Shown: positions 1-9,000 of the stretch, piece after piece | Layout of the letters: the number at the start of each line of letters is the position of its first letter | Numbering within the stretch: position 1 is the stretch's first letter | Assembly (NCBI GenBank): GCA_020746105.1 | Contig: CM036624.1 | Location: forward strand, 27,860,084 to 27,924,083 | DNA length: 64,000 nucleotides | Origin: Trogon surrucura | Taxonomy: Eukaryota; Chordata; Aves; Trogoniformes; Trogonidae | Direction of reading: 5' to 3' | The notes under the pieces: generated by a model | Told to the model about the DNA's origin: nothing | Database searches by the model: none | Seen by the model: only the letters and a program-made list of their open reading frames with translations | Made by a program: the position numbers and the translations under genes

Positions 1-562
1 AGAGCAAATATTTTGCTTTCCCCTCAGCATGCATACTTTTGCATATACTAAGATATGCTTCTTGCAGTTTGTCATCCACTCTCTGTTTGAAAACAGCAAT
101 TCCCTTCCACTATCCGTGTGTTTTTAATAAAGTGAATAACAGCTCTGATCCTGTCATCAGAGATTTTTCAATAGCTTTTGATTCGAGAAATTCAGTTCTC
201 TCAATTCTGGACAGAAGTGTTCCATACGCTCATATTTAAAGTTGTAATAGCTTTATGTAGTACCTTGATCTCTACACATTTAATTGCTATTCTTGTGTAA
301 CAGTGATTTTGTATACATTAGTAAATGTCACTCTCACCAGCTGTTTACTTGAGGGATTTGGACAGCACCTGTGAACTACTGGAGTCTAACTGTATTTTCC
401 TGCTCCCGTTTCAAAAACGTAGCTCAAATACCTTCAGAAATTTTCAGCCGAATTACATTTGACAAGTCCTACATGATTCATGATGAATAAAAAATATTCT
501 TTATTGAAACTGTCAGCCTAAAATTAAAGAACTGACATTTTTTTCTGTTTCTTTTGCTTTAG
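1..562 (+). other. ADGRL2: ADGRL2 intron, 3' part (starts outside the window)
   Basis: Noncoding, AT-rich sequence that ends in a strong 3' splice site. A long pyrimidine run (roughly 540-560) is followed by AG at 561-562. The next exon begins in phase 1: its first two bases complete a codon begun in the preceding exon, which lies outside the window. I see no other exon, repeat or RNA gene in this stretch. Confidence 0.9.
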
Positions 563-691
563 GAATGACTGGCAATTACCTACTAACAAACCCTCTTCTT
601 CGACCACACGGCACTAACAACCCCTATAACACATTGCTCGCTGAAACAGTTGTATGTAATGCCCCTTCAGCTCCTGTGTTTAACTCACCAG
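563..691 (+). CDS. ADGRL2: ADGRL2 (latrophilin-2) penultimate coding exon, cytoplasmic tail
   Basis: Internal exon of adhesion G-protein-coupled receptor L2. It encodes part of the long intracellular tail after the seventh membrane helix, which is not in this window. After two bases finishing a Gly codon it reads [16 protein letters not shown], then [13 protein letters not shown] and [11 protein letters not shown], and its last base starts another Gly codon. The reading matches the latrophilin-2 tail as I know it, in the latrophilin cytoplasmic family. The acceptor AG is at 561-562 and the donor GT at 692-693. The exon is 129 nt with phase 1 at both ends, so skipping it keeps frame and removes 43 residues. 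In-frame skipping is consistent with the known multiple splicing of latrophilin tails. Identity is very secure; how often the exon is included cannot be read from DNA. Confidence 0.96.
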
Positions 692-3600
692 GTGTGCTTC
701 TACTTCCTGAATAAAACCACTTTTCTTGGCTCGCTTCAAATCCTTCCCTTTTCCCTAGATAGAGACTCAAGTTGCAATACCCTAGGCGTACAGTCTGAAT
801 TTCTGTCAGTTCGAGAAACACAGTATTGCCGATGTCAGCTTGTAAAACTGCACTATATTATAGTAATGCCTTTGCCCTAACAGTATTTACCAATAATTAT
901 CCATGTTTTTAACACAGGTGGCATAAATCTTAATATACTATTACAGGACTGACACCACATGGTCCGAGAGCCCATCTTCAAGATATTTATCACTTAGAGG
1001 TATCATGTCTATGCAATATAAGGTTGACTCTAAAGCTTGCTGAGAAAAACCTGCCTATGGAACAGATTAGATACTAAAGCAGCGCAAGGCATCTTGACAC
1101 CTTTGGATACCCCAGTGTAGACAATTGTATCCAGCGTCAAACAGATCTAAACTATAGTATAGTGCAGCTTTATGGTAGATCATTTTCCTGTAGGAAAATC
1201 TTGAGATTAACAGTTAGAACAGTTTAGTTCTGTAGCAATAAAGGGTGTCATCACTACCTAACATTCTGTTGTTACATTGTCTAGTTGCTTTCGTTAACTA
1301 CGGTACAGTTCATCAGTAAATACCTAGCAGTTGCTGTTTGATGAGTCATGAGATCACTTTAATATAACTGGAATGACAAATCTTTGATAAAGAGCTCATA
1401 AAACCTTGTTTTCAGTTTTTATTTCAAGTTTCCTTTTTAACTGAACTGTAGTTTCTCTTTTCATTCTCTTGTTTTCTTACTTTCCTTATGCTTTCCTCTA
1501 GCAACCTACAGAGAGACAAGTATGGGAGTAAAACTTAACTTTGCCTATCAAATGTAAATTTTTTCAGCATGATTTTTAATGGGCACAATTAAAACATAAC
1601 TAGCGGTCATGAAGTAGACTCAGCGGGCAAGTGGTTCACAATTTGCAAATGAAATGTTTCCACATTCAAAAAGTACTTGCGTACTGCTTTTTGGGAAACA
1701 ACATGAGGTCTGTAGCAAACCCTATTGGTAACAGAAGTTATGCAATGCTGAAATAATTTGCTGTTTAAAACCAAAGCAGTGTCAAGCAGAAATGCTTAAC
1801 AATTTACTTGTATTTTTACATTCCCACAGTAATCTTGCTACAGGCTATGGAAAGATTTCAAATGAATTACCTGATCGTGGGCAACCAAATTTGCTTCATC
1901 AAACCAATTCCAATGTGTTCTAGCGTGTTTAGCTATGCAGTATATCATAGAAAACTCATTTTAGATTATCAGATATATTTTGGTATCTGTTTAGCAGAAG
2001 AAAAGAAAATTAAAATTATAGAATTAAATCACTTTCATGAGGGAAATGAATGCCAGCATGTGGTCCATGTGGTGTCTACTTTTATAAATGCCATATGTTC
2101 TGCGCAGCTAAATCCATTGCAAGAAAAATCTTGGAACATATATGAAATTGCGAAACTATGAAGTTGTTTAATCAAAGCTTAAAGAGACCTTTCAAACAAC
2201 CCTCATCACTGCTTAAATCAGTACACATGGAGACGAGTTAACAATAACAGAAATACAAAATGATTTGCAAATTACTCAGAATTTATGTGGAAATTATTAC
2301 TCTATTTTTTTAAAGTTGAAGACAAGAATCTTTTCATGAGAAAATGCAATTACTTTTTAATTGAAAACAATATTTCCAGAGAAGATTGAATTTTCTACGA
2401 TAAGCTGCAGCTTTAATTATGAAAAAAAAACAAAACTGGAAAATGTATAATCTTTTCTGAAACAATCTTTTTCTTATACTCCTCCAAGCCTTGCATATAA
2501 TGCAGCAGCCTCACAGTGGTCAGTCTCATTTCAGTAAAGTCACTCCATTCTTTCTTTACTTTTAAACATATCTGTAGATAAAGTGATTTTCTAGGAATGC
2601 TCTAACCATCTGACTTTCCATGGTTCAGACTGTTTAATTTCTTTCAGTTTTTTTTTTCTTTTTCTTTTGCTTGGGAAGCACTGTGCTGTCATAGTTTACA
2701 TGTCTTTGTGTCTATAGGAAAACTTTTTCTTTATCGTGTTACCCAAAAAAAAAAAAAAAGGCCGGAACCAAAAGCATAAAGACCTTAATCATCATAAGAC
2801 TTCATTCCCCCCCCCCTCCCCTTAAACTTCTTTTCATGTTTCCAGCAGACTTACCCAATCTGTCATTCCTCCAGCAGCTATGAGATATCAGCCGTGGCTG
2901 ATTTCCTCTTCCCATTCCACAACTAATATTTATTCTTTGGTTTAATTTCTGTGACCCATACTTACAGAAATTCCTGACATTTCTGCATTTGACTTCCATG
3001 CCCATGGTAACCGTGGGCCTAACTCTTAATTAACTATTCTGGTTCATTCAGTGCTGTCACTGTGACTGATGCAGACTGCAGGCAAACTTTGACCTTTAGA
3101 AGGCTGGGGCCGTTGTTGGCAGACAGAATATTAGTGCAAAAAAATTACATTAAGTGGGAAAAGAAAAGCTGTTATTGCTTAGTAATCTAATTTGCTGAAC
3201 CCTTGCTCTGACTAAGTTGCTGAGAAGCTCAGTAATTCTTCATCATGTTACAATAAATCATTTTACTTTCTTTTATATATCAGCTACTCTTAGGCCAGAT
3301 AGCCTGAGCAGACAGACATGATGTGAGTTGTCCAAAGTGAGTCATTCCACCTGCTGTCTTTCGTGTTGTTGGATGGTGCTTGTGGGCCCTGGTCCCTGTA
3401 GTGTGAAAGATGGCTGTCCTTGTTTAACATAAATTCTTTGTATTTATCCATTTTTTTCATTCTTTTCTTTACTTCATCACAAAAAAAAAAAAAAAAGGCA
3501 AAATGTTAGAAGTGGTGTTAAAGTAGTTGCTTGCCAGTTACGTGGGTTTATGTTGTACATTTACCTTCAGTTATGTCTGTGATCTAATTCCTTTTTAATT

Positions 3601-4002
3601 TAGTGTTGTTTAGGACAAATTCTGTTAATTTTCTTTTTTCTAAATCATGGTGGTGTGCTTCAAAACATAGATATTTCCAAATGAATTGCTTTGCATTACA
3701 TATGCAAGGGCATGGAGTGAACAGTTCCTTATGGAAGAGTCACAGAATTGACACTAAATTAAGAAATTAAACTGCCACAATCACCCACAGGAAATACACG
3801 TTACTGTTTTTGAAATTCATCTTTCCTATAAAGCGTGCAACTGTTTACATTTGGGAATGTTCAGTAACCTAACTTTTGTCAAGTCTTACTTCCGAGTACA
3901 ACTTTGTCCTGAACTACATTAAAGAACTTTGTTTAAAAAAAATGAATTCAGTGATGTAAAGCACATCAGGGCCATAACCGAAGCTGTCCTTTTGCATTTC
4001 AG
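692..4002 (+). other. ADGRL2: ADGRL2 last intron
   Basis: Intron between the last two coding exons. It starts with GTGTGC after the exon-final G and ends in a pyrimidine-rich tract and AG (4001-4002). Phase 1 on both sides gives an uninterrupted [13 protein letters not shown] junction. It contains A-runs at 2745-2759 and 3481-3496, a C-run near 2808-2816, and a possible alternative terminal exon at 1844-1923, listed separately. Reading through the donor adds only eight codons before a stop at 712-714. AATAAA motifs occur at 710-715, 1237-1242 and 3253-3258. No interspersed repeat was recognised. Confidence 0.93.
1844..1923 (+). CDS. ADGRL2: Possible alternative terminal exon of ADGRL2 giving a short tail
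   Basis: Candidate only. An AG at 1842-1843, 14 nt beyond a second and stronger-looking acceptor at 1828-1829, would join in phase 1 to the exon ending at 691 or to its predecessor. The joined frame reads Gly, then YGKISNELPDRGQP, and ends in ...NSNVF with a stop at 1921-1923. That adds 25 hydrophilic, protein-like residues and removes the PDZ ligand. ATTAAA motifs at 2009-2014 and 2023-2028 could serve as poly(A) signals. Latrophilin-2 and -3 are known to have alternative C-terminal tails, but I cannot say this is one of them. Use of the upstream AG would give a different, less protein-like frame, open to 2161. The whole reading could be chance. Confidence 0.33.
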
Positions 4003-4757
4003 GACATTCACTGAACAATGCCAGGGATACAAGTGCCATGGATACTCTACCGCTAAATGGTAATTTCAACAACAGCTACTCATTGCGCAATGGAGACTAT
4101 AACGACAGTGTGCAAGTTGTAGACTGTGGACTAAGCCTGAATGATACTGCTTTTGAGAAAATGATCATTTCAGAATTAGTGCACAACAACCTGCGGGGCA
4201 GCAGCAAGAACCACAACCTGGAGCGCACGCTACCGGCCAAAGCTGTGATCGGCGGGAGCAGTAGCGAAGATGACGCCATCGTGGCAGATGCCTCATCTTT
4301 GATGCACAGCGACACCCCGGGGCTGGAGCTCCACCACAAAGAGCTCGAGGCCCCGCTCATTCCTCAGCGGACTCACTCCCTTCTGTACCAGCCCCAGAAG
4401 AAAGTGAAGACTGAGGGAACCGACAGCTACGTCTCACAGCTGACAGCCGAGGCTGACGACCACCTCCAGTCCCCCAACAGAGACTCTCTTTACACGAGCA
4501 TGCCCAATCTCAGAGACTCTCCGTACCCAGAGAGCAGCCCCGACGTTGAAGAAGACCTCTCTCCCTCCAGGAGGAGCGAAAATGAGGACATTTACTACAA
4601 GAGCATGCCAAACCTAGGAGCTGGCCATCAGCTTCAGATGTACTATCAAATCAGCAGGGGTAATAGCGACGGCTATATAATTCCCATTAACAAGGAAGGA
4701 TGTATTCCAGAAGGAGATGTTAGAGAAGGACAAATGCAACTAGTGACAAGCCTTTAA
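4003..4757 (+). CDS. ADGRL2: ADGRL2 (latrophilin-2) terminal coding exon with PDZ ligand
   Basis: Last coding exon; two bases finish the split Gly codon and 250 residues follow before TAA (4755-4757). It encodes the distal cytoplasmic tail of latrophilin-2, a neuronal and epithelial adhesion GPCR that binds teneurins and FLRTs outside the cell. Visible features in order: [20 protein letters not shown], an acidic/Ser cluster ([13 protein letters not shown]), the basic patch [10 protein letters not shown], two related motifs (SLYTSMPNL and IYYKSMPNL), and a C-terminal class I PDZ ligand ending LVTSL. In this family that ligand is known to bind SHANK scaffolds. The ending [14 protein letters not shown] distinguishes it from latrophilin-3, whose tail ends differently as I recall it. 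The exon is intact, with no frameshift or internal stop. An ATG at 4038 is internal and is not a start. Confidence 0.97.
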
Positions 4758-4930
4758 TAGTGTAGCAAAGAAATATTAAAGGCCACATACAAGTATTAAA
4801 GAGACTTAATTGGCCCCACGCAGGCTCCCTCATACCTGCTTGAAGAGACGATTCTGTTGACCCTGTGGTTCTCCGGTAACGGGGATGACTGGACCTCGCA
4901 GTTCTGTGAATTTTTATAAAACAAAAACTT

Positions 4931-5110
4931 TGTATATACACAGAGTATACTAAAATGAATTATTTGTTACAAAGAAAAGAAATACCAACAAGGTATTTTT
5001 AAGATATCTTCTGCTGCTGAATTTAACAAAATTGTGAAAAAAAAAAAAAAGAGAAATAAAAACTTTCCAGCCATTTTATTGCAGCAGTTTGTGAACTAAA
5101 TTTGTAAATA
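4931..5110 (+). promoter_or_regulatory. Two Pumilio-type elements in the ADGRL2 3' UTR
   Basis: TGTATATA at 4931-4938 and TGTAAATA at 5103-5110 each match the PUF-protein consensus UGUANAUA in the sense strand. PUF proteins repress or localise many neuronal mRNAs. Function here is inferred from motif and position only. Confidence 0.4.
5055..5060 (+). terminator. Proximal poly(A) signal AATAAA of ADGRL2
   Basis: Canonical AATAAA about 300 nt after the stop codon, directly after an A-run (5037-5050). The immediate downstream sequence is only weakly T/GT-rich, with a T-run at about 5121-5130. Use would give a short 3' UTR lacking the second Pumilio-type element. The A-run could also cause internal oligo-dT priming artefacts. 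Confidence 0.35.
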
Positions 5111-5833
5111 TGGCTGCACCATTTTTTTTTTCTAGGCCTACATTGTATTATATACAAGGCGTAGGCTCTAAAATCCTGTGGGACAAATTTACTGTACCTT
5201 ACTATTCCTGACAAGACTTGCAAAAGCAGGAGAGATATTCTGCATCAGTTTGCAGTTCACTGCAAATCTTTTCCATTAGGGCAAAGAATAAATACATGTC
5301 TAACCACTAGCAATCAAGCCACAGGCCTTATTTCATATATTTCCTCAACTGTACAATGAACCGTTCTCATGAAAAAAATGGCTAAAGAAATTATATTTTG
5401 TTCTATTGCTAGGGTAAAATAAATACATTTGTGTCCAACTGAAATATAATTGTCATTAAAAGTAATTTTAAAGAGTTTGAAGAAAATATTGTGAAAAGCT
5501 CTTGGTTGCACATATGTTATAAGCTGTTTTTCTTACACTCTGTTCATAGTACAGTAGTATGTTTAAAATGCAAGTTCTACCCATTTTCACTTATTTTTCA
5601 CTGTAAACAGTGTTCTGCTTTGACAAGTTAGTTTTTATTCTTACATTTTGAATTTTTACTGCCAAAAACATAATTTGGGGAGAAAATTGTTTTAGAAGCC
5701 AATTATGCCAAGCCTTGCACAAATTTGGTATAGCTAACAAAGATTGTAACTCAGTTCCCTGTTCATTCTTTAATCAGGGTTGGGTGGTAAGGGGTAAAGG
5801 GGACACTGGACACTTCTCACAAGCTTTCTCGTG

Positions 5834-5870
5834 AATAAAAGGTGCCTGTCCTTTAAAAAATATAAATAAA
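5834..5870 (+). terminator. Poly(A) signal pair in ADGRL2 3' UTR
   Basis: Two canonical AATAAA motifs, at 5834-5839 and 5865-5870. The first is followed by GGTGCCTGTCC, a GT/T-type downstream element. This is a plausible cleavage region giving a UTR of about 1.1 kb. Confidence 0.5.
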
Positions 5871-6059
5871 ACATAACTATTACTCTTCCATATTCCTTCT
5901 GCCTATATTTAGTAATTAATTTATTTTATGAAAAAAAAAATCTAATGAAGTGTAAATTGTTTCAACAAAATTCTGCTTTTTTCATCCCTTTATGTAAACC
6001 TGTTAATAATGAGCCCATCACTAATATCCAGTGTAAAGTTTAACACCTGTTTGACAGTA

Positions 6060-6065
6060 AATAAA
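6060..6065 (+). terminator. Distal poly(A) signal AATAAA of ADGRL2
   Basis: Canonical AATAAA followed at once by TGTGAATTTTTTTTCC, a GT-then-T-rich downstream element. It is the most classical poly(A) context in the flank and implies a UTR of about 1.3 kb. Confidence 0.55.
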
Positions 6066-6085
6066 TGTGAATTTTTTTTCCAAAT

Positions 6086-9000
6086 AGGTAAAATGTGCAT
6101 TATTATGTACGAAGCATAATTGGCATCAGCAGTCCTTTGACCCACCTGCATCCAGCTTCCTTACATTTCATGATTTAAGTGTCGAGAATACAATAGAAAG
6201 TGTCCACACAGCTCTACAGGAGAGGTCATCTTTACTATTCATTACTCTGGTCACAGCTGAATAGGATCAGACTCAGACATAGCAGGGTCATTAGGAAAAT
6301 GTACTGTAATTTCATATATTTACGTGACTTTTAAGTAGGCATCTGTATAAAAGTGGGGTGGTAAACACCACTATTGTATTCTTGGCAACAGTAATTAGCA
6401 GTTAATTATTAGTGATGAAGATATATTGTTGCAGTGGGGAAAACATGAATAAGCAGCATTTGGATAGCACGCTGAGTGCTATCTAAATAGCGAATCTACC
6501 ACGGCACTGTTTTGCGCTAGATAAATAAGCATGACTGTCCCTGTTTTCGTCAGACCAGAGAACTGCAGAAGGCAGCTGATGCCCAAGTTGTTATCTACAA
6601 ATCAGTGGCAAGATTGGAAGGCTGAAGTCTTTGCTGTGTTGATTTGCAAACCTCTTCTGTCCCTCTTAACCAGGGCCTCAACAATAACGCCAAAGGCTTC
6701 ATTTGTCACCACTTCCAAAATTGTGTTCGTCCAAATAACTAATGCCCCGTCATCACAGAGGCCGTGGGTTTGTGTGTGGCCACGGTGACTATATGTACGG
6801 TAACAGCAAAAAGTAATTTGAAAACTCTATCAATTGTGTTACCTTCTAATGCATTGGCTTAGAAGTCTATTTAAAAAATAAATCACTGCACTTTGAAAAA
6901 GTCTGCATTTCAGAAGACTGTTTTGGGCAAGGCTTCCTGCTCTTGAGACAATTCAAACTCTAGAAAAAGTAAAATCCAGGTTGAGATGGAACCCTGGTTT
7001 TCAGGTAACCTCAATATATCTGTAATAAGGACTGTGACACTGTAGCTATTCTTGAAGGTATTTTTCACCATTGACCTTACTGGTAGCTCTTGCCAGTATG
7101 TTCCTTAATACTTAAAAGTTACTGTGTTTGCAGTAGAGTCACTGGAACATTTTAATCAGAAACTGTTTACTTCTATTTAGCAGAGATGCTTTAAAAAAAT
7201 CTCTATGAAATAAGAATTTGTTCTGATTCAGGATATACAGCAGACTCTTTGGAGCAAAAATAATTCGCTTTGTCTGGCAACTTAAAAGCAAATTTGCTTT
7301 CTGCCTAGGAAATCATGGCTTAAGAATTTCAAAATTGTGCTCAAGTAATTACAGTACACATGACCTAATAACGTCACCAACTTTCAGCAGAATCTTCAAC
7401 CCTAGTTCGAGCAAGTACTCCTTTGTGTCTAACTAAAGGTGGCAAAACTACATGCTGGAAAAAGGTTTGTAGCAATGTGATCGTCAATATATATTCCATT
7501 GCAAATGTAACAAAGTAGTCATAAAAGAAGAAAATGTAGCTGATGAACCTAAGATGAACCAGCTGAACCTAACTATCATAAGGGGGAATTCTTTTCTTAG
7601 CTTCTTTGTAATGTAGATGTTGCTTTTTAGTGAGCCTGGGGATTTTTTTTGGGTTTTTGGTTTGGTTTTTTTTAATGTTATGCTAGTGAGTGTCCTGTGT
7701 TTAGCTAGCAGCTAGCAGCCGATACCTTGCCAAATTTCTGTTGGTGTAACTTCTCAGTGTAGTAGGTTACAGTACAATTATATAGCCGACAGCTTATTGT
7801 AATCTCTTTAGGTTCTCTTCTCACGTTCCTGCCATCTTGTCCTGGGATCAGAAGGACAGAAGATTTCAGAGGAAGAGTTCAAGAACAGCGAAATAATGAC
7901 AGCAGAATTAATGGAAACAAGTGTTTCTTCAGGGTCATCAGTTAACCACTTCCTATGATAGTGCCAAGGATATGCTGCTATTTAAGGCACTGTCTTTCAG
8001 AAGAGCTGTAATTTTCTCATGGCTAGTAATCTCCTGTTAGTATCAGTGTTAACCCTACTGGCTCAGTACAATTCTTCCTCGTAACTTCAGTCCAGTTATA
8101 TTAATTCCTACAAAAGATTAAATGGGATGTGCATTTAGTGAACTGTTGTATAATGGTGCTATGCATTGTTTAATATAAAATACATCTCAACTCTACATAA
8201 GTGAACCATAACATGAAGAAATGCAACACTGGTAATACCTTTATAGTTAAAATTAACTTTTCTCTGTGAATTCTACAATACACATTTGCTTCTTTTAAAT
8301 TTGAAATTACTAATGAAGTTTACATATATTCACTTATGTAGGCAATAAAAGGTGTTTCAAAGTGACATAAGTTATGGATAAAATATGTGTCATATTTTAT
8401 GTCCTAATTTTTAAAGATATTTTTTTTCCTGAACTTCTCAGAACAGACATTAACAAAACAAAAAAAAAAAGTAAACAGGCCCCGTGTACTGTTGTTATCC
8501 CACTTTGCCTCGAAACTAACAAAACATGTCTTCTAGACTTGATTACGTGACAACATATGGTAGTGTAAAGTTTTATCCCTGAATAAAATTATTTTTTAAA
8601 TCAAGAGAGGCTACAGGTAGAGCATTATCTGTGTGTATATATACGTGACATCTTCACTGGGGGTTTAACTCACTAATTCTGTGGGACAGTGGCGAATGAA
8701 AAGTGATGGGACACAGCAGCAGTTCCTCAGTTTCACCCTCAGCTGTAGCCCTGCAAAGACACATATGCCAGGGAGGTCACACTAAAGCGTACCTTAGATT
8801 TCTTTTTTTTCTTTTTTCTAAGTAGGTGGTGACAGTCACCTTCCACATTTATGAAGGGACTTGCTACCATTTCAGTAAGCAAGGGTCTTGCTCTGTGGCT
8901 GCACTATGAAATAAGAACCCCAGATTTATGGATACTGGTAGCTTGCTTGTTCTCTACTCCACGAGTTGGAATCCAGCTTTGCCCTGAGGTGGGGATATAA

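Larger units (their letters stand above)
4758..6085 (+). other. ADGRL2: ADGRL2 3' untranslated region (end inferred)
   Basis: Runs from just after the TAA to about 20 nt beyond the most distal convincing poly(A) signal (6060-6065). It is AU-rich with an A-run at 5037-5050. Two perfect Pumilio-type elements (TGTANATA) lie at 4931-4938 and 5103-5110. Proximal poly(A) signals suggest shorter forms. The true end is not fixed by sequence alone, and a longer UTR into the AT-rich flank is possible. Confidence 0.7.

Noticed and set aside
1808-2161. 117-codon plus-strand frame in the last ADGRL2 intron
   Set aside because: It would need the acceptor at 1828-1829. Its composition is unlike the latrophilin tail and it crosses AT-rich intron sequence. 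The neighbouring phase-matched frame at 1844 is the better candidate.
4003-4757. Assignment to latrophilin-1 or latrophilin-3
   Set aside because: The ending [14 protein letters not shown] and the exon pair fit latrophilin-2. The latrophilin-3 tail ends differently before LVTSL, as I know the family.
6531-6788. 85-codon plus-strand frame downstream of ADGRL2
   Set aside because: No recognisable domain; lies in the noncoding flank after the poly(A) signals.
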